Shown: one piece after another, positions 27,440 to 39,390 of the stretch | Numbering within the stretch: position 1 is the first letter of the stretch | Layout: every line of letters starts with the position of its first letter | Source: Acidobacteriota bacterium | GTDB taxonomy: Bacteria; Acidobacteriota; Terriglobia; Bryobacterales; Bryobacteraceae | Direction: 5' to 3' | Assembly (NCBI GenBank): GCA_026394075.1 | Contig: JAPKYX010000204.1 | Span: 1 to 54,799, forward strand | Length of the DNA: 54,799 nt | Notes under the pieces: model-generated | Seen by the model: the letters and a program-made list of their open reading frames with translations, nothing else | The model's database searches: none | Told to the model about the DNA's origin: nothing | Made by a program: the position numbers and the translations under genes

Positions 27440-28084
27440 TCAAAACTCAATCGACGCCAGCAGATCGCTCGGCTTCTTCTCAAACGCCCTCGAGATGGCC
27501 AGTAGGCTTTCGATGGAGGGTAAATTCGTCCCCCGCTCAATCGAGCTGATTTGAGATACCGAAAGGCGCGTGGCGGAGGCCAGATCCTTGAGCGACCAGT
27601 CGCGTTCGACGCGCATCATTTTGATGCGGTGGCCTAGCTTTTCGCGTAACCGGTCCTGCGGCGTGCGGCCCAGGCCGAAGGCTTCCAGTGCGTTGTTGAG
27701 TGTCTGGCGGAGTTGGGCGATGGTGAACGGCTTGGCCAGATAGTCAAACGCCTTCTGTTTGAAGGTGGCGCGCATGTCTTCGAGCGACGGGTAGCCGGTG
27801 ACGACAATGACGCAGAGCTGTGGCCAGCGGGCCAGTAATTGTTCCAGCACGCGGTCCCCCCGGACTTCGCCCATCTTCATGTCGAGCAACACGATGTCGG
27901 GCGCTTTTTCGGCTTCCAGCAATCGATCCGCGGCCGCGAAGGTGCGGACGGCGTAGGGGCCTTCGTCGCGCAGGATGTCTTCGACGTAGTTGCGGAAGTC
28001 GAGGTCGTCATCGAGCACGGCCACATCCACGGGAGGCAGCGACGACAGTTCGATCAGTTCAGGAGTGATCTCAGGATTTGGCAC
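27440..28084 (-). CDS. Response regulator with XRE-type HTH output domain
   Basis: A 214-aa regulator. The receiver domain (about residues 18-135) has the acidic pair in AVLDDDLDF, phospho-acceptor Asp68 in IVLLDMKMGE, Thr in VVTGYPS and Lys in YLAKPF. The output domain (about 145-212) is a Cro/C1 (XRE) helix-turn-helix: WSLKDLASATRLSVSQISSIERGTNLPSIESLLAISRAF. That pairing is uncommon; most receivers carry OmpR, NarL or Fis-type outputs. Start GTG 28084 follows GGAGGAG 4 nt upstream, which overlaps the kinase stop region, so both are on one message. The divergent neighbour is the actA operon, the most obvious target. Confidence 0.88.
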   Translation of the reverse strand: MPNPEITPELIELSSLPPVDVAVLDDDLDFRNYVEDILRDEGPYAVRTFAAADRLLEAEKAPDIVLLDMKMGEVRGDRVLEQLLARWPQLCVIVVTGYPSLEDMRATFKQKAFDYLAKPFTIAQLRQTLNNALEAFGLGRTPQDRLREKLGHRIKMMRVERDWSLKDLASATRLSVSQISSIERGTNLPSIESLLAISRAFEKKPSDLLASIEF

Positions 28085-28096
28085 GAAACTCCTCCG

Positions 28097-29542
28097 TTAC
28101 GCGGCCGGCAGCCGCACTTCCAGAGACGCACCGCCGCCGGGACGGTTTGACGCCGCGATAATGCCGCCGTGCTGGGAGATGATCCCCTCAGCCACGGTCA
28201 GCCCCAATCCCGTACCCCGAGCGTCCAGCCGAGTGGTCACAAATGCTTCGAAAATCTCCGGCAGTACCTCGGGCGGAATGCCCGGTCCATCATCTTCCAC
28301 TCTAATCGATACTTCACGTTGTGCGTGGTTGGAGACTGCCGAGGCGGTGGTCTCGATCAGCCCGCCGGGGCCAATCGCATTCAAAGAGTTGCGCAGCAGG
28401 TTCACGAAAACCTGGATCAGCCGGTCGGCGTTGCCCACCACCTTCACGTCCGGTCCCACCAAGTTGCGAAAGTGTACTTCGGCCGATTTTTCATCAATCG
28501 CCACCAACTGCCAGGCCTCTTCAATCAGCGGCTGCAGGGCGACCGGCTCCATTTCCTGCTTCCGGACTCGGGCGAAATCCACCAGGCTTTCCGAGATCTT
28601 CTTCAGTCGTTGGGCCACGCGCTTCATGCGGGCCAGCCGCTCCTGCACCGCCGCCCGCTTTTCCGTTTCTTCCAGCTTCTCGATCGAACCCAACAGCACG
28701 GCCAGTGGCGTATTCATCTCGTGGGCCACCGAGGCCGACAGCAGGCCTAGACTGGCTAGCCGGTCCTGCTCCTCCAGCGACCGCTTGGCGGCCTCCAGCG
28801 CCTCCTCCTGAGCCCGCAAATTGGCCACGGCGGCATTCCGGCTTTTCATGATCCGGCCAATTTCATCACCCATGATCAGCTTGCTGGGAATCAGTTCCTC
28901 TTCCCGCCGCCCCGCTTGGACCGCCGCGTCGGCATCGAGGAAATGCTGAATGGGTCCATACACATAGCGCGGCATGATGGCCAGCTCCAGCACGGCAATG
29001 GCCAGGGTATAGAGAATTCCGAGCACCAGGAAAATCGTGATTTTGGCGCGCTGAACGACGCTATCGTAGAAGACGTTGGGCACGCTGACACGGCGGAACA
29101 GGCCGGAGCCGGGCATCAACCGGAACAGCGCATCCTGGGCATCGTCGTTGTACACCTGACCGGGGTGTAACTCTAGCCAATTGATAATTTTCGGCGGAAT
29201 GCCTAACGCCAGGGCCGAACCCTCCCGATAATCGTATAGCTCCATCCCGGGGACCTGGAAGACGACGCGGTCCTGGAGAAAGAGCTTCGTCAGGAGAGAA
29301 ACTTCGCGCGCTTTGGCCGTCGCCACCCGCTGCTCAAACAGTGGGATCAGTGAAAAATAAACGCTCGCTCCCAGGAGCAGAAAGAATAAGTTGTGCAAAA
29401 CCATCAACTTAGGGCGAACCTTCAGATCGCCGAACAGGCGCCCCAGTGGGCCCGGACGCTCGGTCGACGGCTTCGGCAAGCTCCAGCGGACGCGGGGAGC
29501 CGTGAGGAACCGGTAGGCCGTAGCGGAATTGCGGTCAGACAA
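28097..29542 (-). CDS. Membrane sensor histidine kinase
   Basis: A 481-aa kinase. TM1 lies at about residues 45-68, followed by an extracytoplasmic domain of roughly 100 residues without Cys or His pattern, and TM2 at about 155-180. A HAMP-like linker and coiled coil come next. The phospho-acceptor is His274 in VAHEMNTPLA. The ATPase domain has NLLRNSLNAI (N box), DDGPGIPPEV (G1) and GTGLGLTVAEGI (G2). The start is TTG 29542, supported by AGGAGA 8 nt upstream (29556-29551). It is the first gene of the kinase-regulator pair and is divergent from actA, with 108 bp between. The signal is unknown; a quinone or redox cue would fit the neighbours but is inference. Confidence 0.9.
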   Translation of the reverse strand: MSDRNSATAYRFLTAPRVRWSLPKPSTERPGPLGRLFGDLKVRPKLMVLHNLFFLLLGASVYFSLIPLFEQRVATAKAREVSLLTKLFLQDRVVFQVPGMELYDYREGSALALGIPPKIINWLELHPGQVYNDDAQDALFRLMPGSGLFRRVSVPNVFYDSVVQRAKITIFLVLGILYTLAIAVLELAIMPRYVYGPIQHFLDADAAVQAGRREEELIPSKLIMGDEIGRIMKSRNAAVANLRAQEEALEAAKRSLEEQDRLASLGLLSASVAHEMNTPLAVLLGSIEKLEETEKRAAVQERLARMKRVAQRLKKISESLVDFARVRKQEMEPVALQPLIEEAWQLVAIDEKSAEVHFRNLVGPDVKVVGNADRLIQVFVNLLRNSLNAIGPGGLIETTASAVSNHAQREVSIRVEDDGPGIPPEVLPEIFEAFVTTRLDARGTGLGLTVAEGIISQHGGIIAASNRPGGGASLEVRLPAA

Positions 29543-29650
29543 GAAAATTTTCTCCTATTGCGGAAATTCTACGGCCATGGTAGAAAAATAGACAGTCGTC
29601 CGACCATTCTTCCAGGTTTCTGAGTCGACGAAAGTGCGTGCTTCGAATCA

Positions 29651-30291
29651 ATGCCCCTCTTTACACGGCAACATGACCTGATCGCGCGGGCTGCCACTGC
29701 GCTACTTGCTGTAGGCGTCTTGTCTGGCGCCGCGGCTTATGCCTATTTCTCCCATCCACTGGTGATCGATGTCGGTTACCAGCCTCACCAGCCTGTCCCG
29801 TACAGCCACAAGCTGCACGCGGGCAATCTGGGCATGGATTGCTACTACTGCCACAATACAGTGGAAAAGGCGGCCCATGCGGCGGTGCCTCCCACCGAGA
29901 CTTGCATGAACTGCCACGTCCGGGTGAAGCCGGAGAGCCCCTTGTTGGCCCCCGTCCGCGCCAGCTACAAGACTGGCCAGCCGGTGGAGTGGGTGAAAAT
30001 CCACAAGCTCCCCGACTACGTGTTCTTTAACCACTCGGCGCACATCACAGCCGGTGTCAGCTGCGTCTCATGCCACGGGCGCGTGGACCAGATGATTGAA
30101 GTGAAGCAGGTGCAACCCCTGTCGATGGGCTGGTGCGTGGACTGCCACCGCAACCCGGCCGCCAAGATTCGCCCCACCGAACTGGTGACGAATCTGTCGT
30201 GGACGCCTGATCGTGATCCGGCCGAAATTGGCCGTGAACTGATCGCCCAGAAAAAGATAGCTCCTCCCGTCAACTGTTCGGGGTGTCACCG

Positions 30292-30295
<4 letters not shown>
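29651..30295 (+). CDS. actA: ActA, pentahaem cytochrome c of Alternative Complex III
   Basis: A 214-aa membrane-anchored multihaem protein, the first gene of the respiratory operon. One N-terminal hydrophobic segment (about residues 14-33) anchors it. Five haem c sites are visible: CYYCH, CMNCH, CVSCH, CVDCH and CSGCH, the last close to the C-terminus. In studied complexes ActA works with ActE in passing electrons from the quinol site and Fe-S subunit to the oxidase. The stop overlaps the actB ATG (ATGA). No good Shine-Dalgarno sequence precedes ATG 29651; the divergent kinase gene lies 108 bp upstream. Confidence 0.93.
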
Positions 30296-33277
<2,982 letters not shown>

Positions 33278-33285
<8 letters not shown>

Positions 33286-34684
33286 TCTGGCAATTAAATC
33301 TCCCGAAATGCTGGACGAGGTGACACCGCGCCTGGTCCAGGGCAACTCGACCTATAGCTCGCTGACCAACGACATCAGCCGGATTGTCGAACGCGATACG
33401 CCCATTCAGTGGTGGATGGCCTTCCTGCCATCCGTCGCGGTGGCGGGCATGATGTTTGCCATGTTGGGCTACCTGGTGATCACCGGTATCGGTGTCTGGG
33501 GCAACAACTCGCCGATCGGCTGGGCTTGGGACATCACGAACTTCGTCTGGTGGATCGGTATCGGCCACGCCGGTACCTTGATCTCGGCTATCTTGTTCCT
33601 ATTCCGCCAGAAGTGGCGTACTTCGATCAACCGTGCGGCCGAAGCGATGACTTTGTTCGCCGTCGCTTGCGCGGCCCAATACCCGCTGTTCCACACTGGC
33701 CGTCCGTGGCGCGCGCTGTACTGGCTGTTCCCGCTGCCCAATACGGATCTGAACATGTGGCAGAACTTCCGTTCGCCGCTGGAGTGGGACGTCTTCGCCG
33801 TGTCCACCTACGGTACGGTGTCGGCGCTGTTCTGGTTTGTCGGACTGGTGCCCGATTTGGCGACGCTGCGTGACCGGGCGACCGGTGTTCGCGCCTACGT
33901 TCTGGGCTTCGCTTCGCTGGGCTGGCGCGGATCTGCCCGCCACTGGCGCCATTACGAAATGGCGTACCTGATTCTGGCCGGTCTCTCGACCCCGCTGGTG
34001 CTCTCGGTGCACACGATCGTGTCGTTCGACTTCGCGGTGTCGCTGATTCCGGGTTGGCACACGACGATCTTCCCTCCCTACTTCGTCGCCGGCGCTATCT
34101 TCTCCGGCTTCGCCATGGTGGTGACGCTGATGACCGTGGCCCGCTGGTCGCTCCAGTTGGAGCACCTGATTACCACCAAGCACTTGGAGAACATGTGCAA
34201 GGTGATGCTGGCCACCAGCATGATTGTCGGCTACGCCTATGGAACGGAACTGTTCATTGCCTGGTACTCCGGCAATCCCTACGAGCAGTTTGCATTTGCC
34301 AACCGCGCGATGGGGCCCTACTGGTGGGCCTACTGGTCGATGGTCAGCTGCAACGTGATTACGCCGCAAATATTCTGGTTCAAGAAGTGCCGGACCAGCG
34401 TGCCGATCATGTTCGTCGCTTCCATCTTCATCAACATTGGTATGTGGTTTGAGCGGTTCGTGATTATCGTCACCTCACTCCACCGGGACTTCCTGCCCTC
34501 CAGTTGGGGCTACTTCCACCCGACCTATGTCGACATCTTCACGTTCATTGGAACGATGGGCTTGTTCATGACCCTGTTCCTGCTGTTTATCCGCTTCCTG
34601 CCGGTGATTGCCATCAGTGAAGTGAAGGGTGTGCTGGCCCAAGAGGACCATGTCACCAAGCACGGCCACGGGGCCCATCATTAA
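33278..34684 (+). CDS. actC: ActC, NrfD-like quinol-interacting membrane subunit
   Basis: A 468-aa polytopic protein of the NrfD/PsrC family with about ten membrane helices. In known Alternative Complex III structures this subunit carries the menaquinol site facing ActB. Visible features include [21 protein letters not shown] and the histidine-rich [19 protein letters not shown] segment. It ends with a His-rich tail ([11 protein letters not shown]). AAGGA lies 5 nt before ATG 33278, inside the end of actB. It is paralogous in fold to actF further down the operon, as is normal for this complex. Confidence 0.95.
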
Positions 34685-34703
34685 TCCGAGGAGCATGGAG
34701 CGA

Positions 34704-35303
34704 ATGGAAAACTCATCCCTGCCCGCTGCGCTGGAACAGAAAGAACTCCATGGCATCGCCGCGGCGTTCGAGAGTCCCGACAAGCTGCTGAAAGCAGCCA
34801 AGGCCGTGCGCAAGAGCGGCTTTACGAAGGTGGAAGCCTACACGCCGTTCCCAATCCACGGCATTGACGATATCCTTGGTATCCCGCACTCGCACCTGGG
34901 CCGCATTGTCATCTGCTGTGGCGCTATCGGTGCCACCGCCGCGCTGTCCCTGATTGCCTGGACCGGTTCCGGTGATCCGCTGCTGCTCCCTTATTGGACT
35001 GGCTTGGGCGCCTATCCGTTGGTTGTGGGCGGCAAGCCGCTGTTTGCCTTCGAGCCGTCGATTCCGATCACTTTTGAATTGACGGTACTTCTGTCCGCCT
35101 TCGGCGCAGTGTTTGGAATGTTCGCGTTGAACGGACTTCCGCAGTTGTATCACCCGATCTTCAATTTCCGTCACGCCAACCGCATCACCGACGATCAGTT
35201 CGTGCTGGTGATCGAGAAGGCGGACCCCAAGTTTGACGCCACCGAGTGTACGCGGCTCCTCCAGGAACTGGACCCGGTCTCGGTGGAGATGGTGGAAGAA
35301 TGA
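34704..35303 (+). CDS. actD: ActD, DUF3341 membrane subunit of Alternative Complex III
   Basis: A 199-aa protein. The N-terminal cytoplasmic domain contains the typical FESPDKLLKAAKAVRKSGF and VEAYTPFPIHGIDDILGI sequence. Two membrane helices follow (about residues 68-90 and 115-140), then a C-terminal cytoplasmic domain (ITDDQFVLVIEKADPKFD). It is structural in the known complex. Start: ATG 34704, with AGGAG 10 nt before it; ATG 34695 is in frame and only 1 nt from that AGGAG, so less likely. The stop overlaps actE (ATGA). Confidence 0.92.
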   Translation: MENSSLPAALEQKELHGIAAAFESPDKLLKAAKAVRKSGFTKVEAYTPFPIHGIDDILGIPHSHLGRIVICCGAIGATAALSLIAWTGSGDPLLLPYWTGLGAYPLVVGGKPLFAFEPSIPITFELTVLLSAFGAVFGMFALNGLPQLYHPIFNFRHANRITDDQFVLVIEKADPKFDATECTRLLQELDPVSVEMVEE

Positions 35304-35908
35304 GCCTCAAACGCATCACACCGCTGGCGGCACTCCTGATGGCGGCGGCGCTACTGGCCGGTTGCTCCGGCCCCCAGCGCGTCCCTCCGATTGAAGTCTG
35401 GCCGGACATGGACCGCCAGGAAAAGTTTAAGGCCCAATCCGGTACAGCACTGTTTGCTGACGGCCGCTCCAATCGGGCCCCGGTTGAGGGTACGGTGGCC
35501 GTCGGCCAGTTGCGGGAGGACACGATCTTCTCCGCCGGCCTCGAGAACGGGCAGTACACTGGCAAGAACCCGGTGGAGGTGACGCCTGAGCTGTTGAAGC
35601 AGGGCCAACGCCGCTTCAACACTTACTGCTCACCTTGCCACGACCGCACCGGTCAGGGCGGGGGCGTGGTTCCCAAGAAAGCCGCCGGCTGGATCCCGAC
35701 CAACCTCATGGACCCCCGCATTCTGGGCGTCAATGACGGTGAGCTGTACAACGTGATTTCCCACGGCCGCCGGTCGATGCCGGGCTACCGCTTCCAGATC
35801 GTGGAGCGGGACCGCTGGGCGATCGTCGCCTACGTCCGGGCCCTCCAGCGTTCGACGCTGGGCACGGTGGAGGATGTGCCGACTGAATTGCGGAGCGAAC
35901 TTCGATGA
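35300..35908 (+). CDS. actE: ActE, monohaem cytochrome c lipoprotein of Alternative Complex III
   Basis: A 202-aa lipoprotein cytochrome. The signal peptide ends in a lipobox (ALLAGC, Cys about residue 21), so the mature protein is lipid-anchored in the periplasm. The haem c site CSPCH is at residues 110-114, with a probable Met ligand in HGRRSMPGYRF. It is the likely electron exit of the complex towards the cytochrome domain of CoxB. ATG 35300 overlaps the actD stop; its own stop overlaps actF (ATGA). Confidence 0.93.
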   Translation: MSLKRITPLAALLMAAALLAGCSGPQRVPPIEVWPDMDRQEKFKAQSGTALFADGRSNRAPVEGTVAVGQLREDTIFSAGLENGQYTGKNPVEVTPELLKQGQRRFNTYCSPCHDRTGQGGGVVPKKAAGWIPTNLMDPRILGVNDGELYNVISHGRRSMPGYRFQIVERDRWAIVAYVRALQRSTLGTVEDVPTELRSELR

Positions 35909-37113
35909 TTGAATACGCAACTTTAGATCACTCGCGGGAATCCTGGCGCCTGGATGAAACCGTCTGGACCCGTGTCCGGAATGTGATTGCCTTCCTGATG
36001 CTGCTGGGTTGGGCGGGCTGCGCGGCGGGTTACGTGCAGGACTCCGACCGCTTCTTCCGCTCCTACCTGGTGGGCTTTCTGGATATGACCCTGATCGCCC
36101 TAGGCTGCCTGTTTTTCGTCATGGTGATGTACCTGACTGGTTCGGCGTGGAGCGTCACGGTCCGGCGCATCTTTGAAACCGTCATGGTGACCATTCCCTT
36201 GGCCGCGGTACTGGTCCTGCCCGTTCTTGGCGGCATCCACAATTTGTACGAGTGGTCCCACAGTGAGCATGTGGCACACGACAAGATCCTTCTAGGCAAG
36301 TCGGCGTGGCTGAACCCGGAAGCGTTTGTGATCCGGGCCTTCGTATATGTCCTGATCTGGTCGGTGATCGCCATTCGGATCTACACGAATTCGACGGCGC
36401 AGGACAAGACGAAGTCGGTGAAGCACATGGACAGCACTTCGACGTGGTCGGCTCCCGGCCTGCTGCTGGTCTTTCTCAGTGTTTCGACGGCAGCCTTTGA
36501 TTGGATTATGTCGTTGAATCCTCACTGGTACTCGACGATTTTTGGGATTTATGTTTACGCCGGCGGCGGCTTGGCCTGCATCGCCACGGTTACCGTGATC
36601 TGCCTTTGGCTTCGGCGGCACGGCATCCTGGCGCAGTCCATCAACCTGGAGCACTACCATGATCTGGGCAAATGGATGTTCGCGCTGACCGTGTTTTGGG
36701 CCTATATCGCCTTCTCTCAGTACATGCTGATCTGGTATGCCAACCTGGCGGAAGAGACAGTGTTCTACTCAAAGCGTTTGGTGGGGAGCTGGAAGTTCGT
36801 CAGTGGTCTGCTGTTGTTCGGCCACTTCATCGTGCCCTTCTTCTTCCTGATCCAGCGCCGCGTGAAGCGGAACCTGGGTGCGCTGCTGGCGGCGGCGCTC
36901 TGGATTCTGACCATCTGCTACATCGACCTTTACTGGCTGGTCATGCCTAACTTTGACAAGGAAGGCGTCCGCCTCCACTGGCTGGATGCGGTGGCCTGGT
37001 TGGCGGTGGCGTCGACCTATGCCTTCGCCTTCTGGTGGCAGCTGAAGAAGCACTCGCTCGTCCCTGAGGGCGATGCGCGGTTGGAACAATCGTTGGCTCA
37101 CGTGAACGTCTAG
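35905..37113 (+). CDS. actF: ActF, second NrfD-like membrane subunit
   Basis: A 402-aa polytopic protein with about ten helices, related to ActC. It contains conserved segments FSQYMLIWYANLAEETVFY and FFFLIQRRVKRNLGALL, typical of ActF. In resolved complexes it forms the second half of the membrane part and may take part in proton movement; no quinol site has been shown for it. It overlaps actE by ATGA and is followed after 13 nt by a small single-TM gene preceded by GGGAG. Confidence 0.93.
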   Translation: MIEYATLDHSRESWRLDETVWTRVRNVIAFLMLLGWAGCAAGYVQDSDRFFRSYLVGFLDMTLIALGCLFFVMVMYLTGSAWSVTVRRIFETVMVTIPLAAVLVLPVLGGIHNLYEWSHSEHVAHDKILLGKSAWLNPEAFVIRAFVYVLIWSVIAIRIYTNSTAQDKTKSVKHMDSTSTWSAPGLLLVFLSVSTAAFDWIMSLNPHWYSTIFGIYVYAGGGLACIATVTVICLWLRRHGILAQSINLEHYHDLGKWMFALTVFWAYIAFSQYMLIWYANLAEETVFYSKRLVGSWKFVSGLLLFGHFIVPFFFLIQRRVKRNLGALLAAALWILTICYIDLYWLVMPNFDKEGVRLHWLDAVAWLAVASTYAFAFWWQLKKHSLVPEGDARLEQSLAHVNV

Positions 37114-37126
37114 GGAGCAAAACGCC

Positions 37127-37600
37127 ATGTCTGAATCGAAAACCCTAACTCCCGAACAGATTGCGGCTCTCGAAAAAGAGGGCTTCGACCGGAATGATCC
37201 CAGCGGCCCGTGGGTACTGGCCTTTGCTGCTGGTATCGTGATCACGCTGGTGCTGGTGGTGTTGGCCGTGGACTACTTGTTCCAAGCGACGCTGGACCAG
37301 AACATCAACGACAGCGTGCTGACGCAGGACAGCCCGGAGCTGCAAGAGATCCGGACGAAAGAAGCTGAGCAGCTGAATCACTATCGTTATGCCGATGCGG
37401 AGAAGAAGGCCGTGCGGCTGCCGATCGACCGGGCCATGGAACTTTTTGCCGTCGAAGCGAAGTCGGGTAAGCTTTTCTACCCCACTAAGCCCTCTCCGGT
37501 AAAGGCTCCGGAGCCTGACGCTGCCGCTGCGGGAGCAGCTCCGGCCGCCGCCGCCACATCAACGCCCACACCCGCTCCAGGAGCCGCGCCCCACAAGTGA
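37127..37600 (+). CDS. Single-TM protein with Ala/Pro tail in the act-cox operon (157 aa)
   Basis: I do not recognise a named family. The N-terminal 30 residues are soluble and acidic. One membrane helix is at about 28-50 (GPWVLAFAAGIVITLVLVVLAVDYLF). Next comes a periplasmic region with a helical stretch (ELQEIRTKEAEQLNHYRYAD) and IDRAMELFAVEA, then an Ala/Pro/Thr-rich flexible tail from about 120. GGGAG lies 9 nt before the ATG, and the stop overlaps the sco GTG (GTGA). Position between actF and sco suggests an accessory or assembly subunit of the complex or oxidase. Known Alternative Complex III operons often hold an extra small gene here, but I cannot assign it to ActG or ActH. Confidence 0.78.
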   Translation: MSESKTLTPEQIAALEKEGFDRNDPSGPWVLAFAAGIVITLVLVVLAVDYLFQATLDQNINDSVLTQDSPELQEIRTKEAEQLNHYRYADAEKKAVRLPIDRAMELFAVEAKSGKLFYPTKPSPVKAPEPDAAAAGAAPAAAATSTPTPAPGAAPHK

Positions 37601-38427
37601 CGCGAATCCTGCCAGCTGCGGTGGTGACGTGGATGCTCCTGCTAGGGAGCGTCAGCGCACCCGTTTGGGCGAAAGACCCCGAAAAGCCCCGCGAACTGGA
37701 AGGCGTCGGAGTGGATGAGCAGCTGGGGCGGACCATTGACTTGAATTTGGAGTTCATGGGCCTTGATGGCTATCCGAAGGCGTTGAAGCAGTATTTCCGC
37801 CAAGGTCGGCCGGTGATTCTCAATCTGGTCTATTACACCTGCCCGATGCTGTGCAATTTGGTGCTGAACGGAGAGACCGCAGTTCTGCGCGAGATTCCGT
37901 GGACGCCGGGCAAGGAATACGACGTCATTACGATTTCGATCGACCCGACGGAGACCTGGAATCTGGCGGCGAACAAGCGTCAAACGGTGCTGTCCAGCTT
38001 TGACCGTCCGGCGCCGGGCTGGCACTTCTTTGCCGACTATCAGGGCAACGTCAAGAAGCTGGCGGAACAAGTGGGCTGGCGGTACAAGTTTGATGCCAAG
38101 ACGCAGCAGTATGCGCACTCTTCGGCCATCATGATTTTGACACCGGAAGGAAAGGTCTCCCGGTACTTGTACGGCATCAGATATAAGCCGCAGGACGTGC
38201 GGTTGGCTTTAGCCGAGGCGGGCGAAGAAAAGATCGGCCCGTTGACGGTGGACAAGTTGCTGTTGTGGTGCTTTCACTACGACCCCAAGGCGGGTGCCTA
38301 TGTGGTTGCGGCGACCAATGTCATGAAGGCCGGTGGAGTATTGACCATGCTGGCGATTGGACTGTTTTTACTCAAAATGTTTCGGGGAGAGCGTAAGGCC
38401 GTGCCCCAATTGGCGGTGAATCAATGA
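37597..38427 (+). CDS. sco: SCO1/SenC copper chaperone for the oxidase CuA site
   Basis: A 276-aa thioredoxin-fold protein that delivers copper to, or reduces, the CuA site of subunit II. It has an N-terminal signal or anchor (about residues 3-24), the copper-binding CPMLC at residues 82-86 and the third ligand His in YAHSSAIMIL. Unusually for short SCO proteins, it also has a C-terminal membrane helix (VLTMLAIGLFLLKMF), so it is tail-anchored. Start GTG 37597 is inferred from the GTGA overlap. Its stop overlaps coxB (ATGA), placing it exactly before its expected client. Confidence 0.92.
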   Translation: MTRILPAAVVTWMLLLGSVSAPVWAKDPEKPRELEGVGVDEQLGRTIDLNLEFMGLDGYPKALKQYFRQGRPVILNLVYYTCPMLCNLVLNGETAVLREIPWTPGKEYDVITISIDPTETWNLAANKRQTVLSSFDRPAPGWHFFADYQGNVKKLAEQVGWRYKFDAKTQQYAHSSAIMILTPEGKVSRYLYGIRYKPQDVRLALAEAGEEKIGPLTVDKLLLWCFHYDPKAGAYVVAATNVMKAGGVLTMLAIGLFLLKMFRGERKAVPQLAVNQ

Positions 38428-39365
38428 GCTGGTTTCGTGACTTCTTTTTGCCCATGCAAGGGACTTCGCATGCGGTCGCGGTGGACAACCTCTTTATGTT
38501 CATTGTGTTTCTCAATATCGGGTTCTTCCTGCTGATTGCCGGGTTGATCGGGGTTTTCGTGCTGCGCTACCGGCGCAAGTCTGCCAATGACCGGACGCCC
38601 AACATTACCCACCATCTTGGGTTGGAGCTGACGTGGTCCATCATCCCGTTGTTGTTGTGCCTGGTCGTCTTCTTCTGGGGCTTCAAGGACTACATGACGG
38701 CGACGGTGGCTCCGGGCGACGCCTTGGAGATCAGCTTGACGGGCGAGAAATGGATTTGGACCTTCGAATATCCGGACGGCATGCGTTCGCTGGGTGAGCT
38801 TTATGTCCCCGCCGGCAAGCCGGTGAAGTTGATCATGCAGTCCAAAGACGTCCTGCACAGCTTCTTCATTCCGAATTTCCGGATCAAAATGGACGTTTTG
38901 CCAAACCGCTACACGGAACAATGGTTCCAGTCGAACATCCCGGGCGAGTACCAAGTGCAGTGCACCGAATACTGCGGCAAAGGTCACTCCGGCATGAACG
39001 CCAAGATTGTGGTGATGTCCCAAACGCAGTATGAGGATTATCTGCAGAATGGCCCTCCCAATCTGCGGACGATGCCCCTGGCTGAGCTGGGTGCGCTGCT
39101 CTATGAATCCCGCGGTTGCGCCACCTGCCACTCGTTGAATGGTGTCAAGGGCCAGGGCCCCACCTGGAAGGGTTCCTACGGCAACATGCGCAAGATGACG
39201 GATGGCCGCGACATGATGATGGATGAAAACTACATCCGGACCTCGATTCTGCAACCGCAGTCGATGGTGGTGAGCGGTTTTGAAGGCATCATGCCTACGT
39301 ATCAGGGTTTGCTGCGTGATCGCGAGATCCTCGCGCTGATCGAATTCATCAAGAAGCAGAAGTAG
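38424..39365 (+). CDS. coxB: Cytochrome c oxidase subunit II with fused cytochrome c (caa3 type)
   Basis: A 313-aa subunit. Two N-terminal membrane helices (about residues 20-45 and 65-90) are followed by the CuA cupredoxin domain: Cys180, Cys184, His188 and Met191 in [14 protein letters not shown]-terminal cytochrome c domain has CATCH at 232-236 and a probable Met ligand near [11 protein letters not shown]. The fused haem makes this a caa3 oxidase, able to take electrons from Alternative Complex III directly. It overlaps sco by ATGA. Confidence 0.96.
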   Translation: MSWFRDFFLPMQGTSHAVAVDNLFMFIVFLNIGFFLLIAGLIGVFVLRYRRKSANDRTPNITHHLGLELTWSIIPLLLCLVVFFWGFKDYMTATVAPGDALEISLTGEKWIWTFEYPDGMRSLGELYVPAGKPVKLIMQSKDVLHSFFIPNFRIKMDVLPNRYTEQWFQSNIPGEYQVQCTEYCGKGHSGMNAKIVVMSQTQYEDYLQNGPPNLRTMPLAELGALLYESRGCATCHSLNGVKGQGPTWKGSYGNMRKMTDGRDMMMDENYIRTSILQPQSMVVSGFEGIMPTYQGLLRDREILALIEFIKKQK

Positions 39366-39390
39366 ACTAGAGGAACAGGCGAAGAACTGT

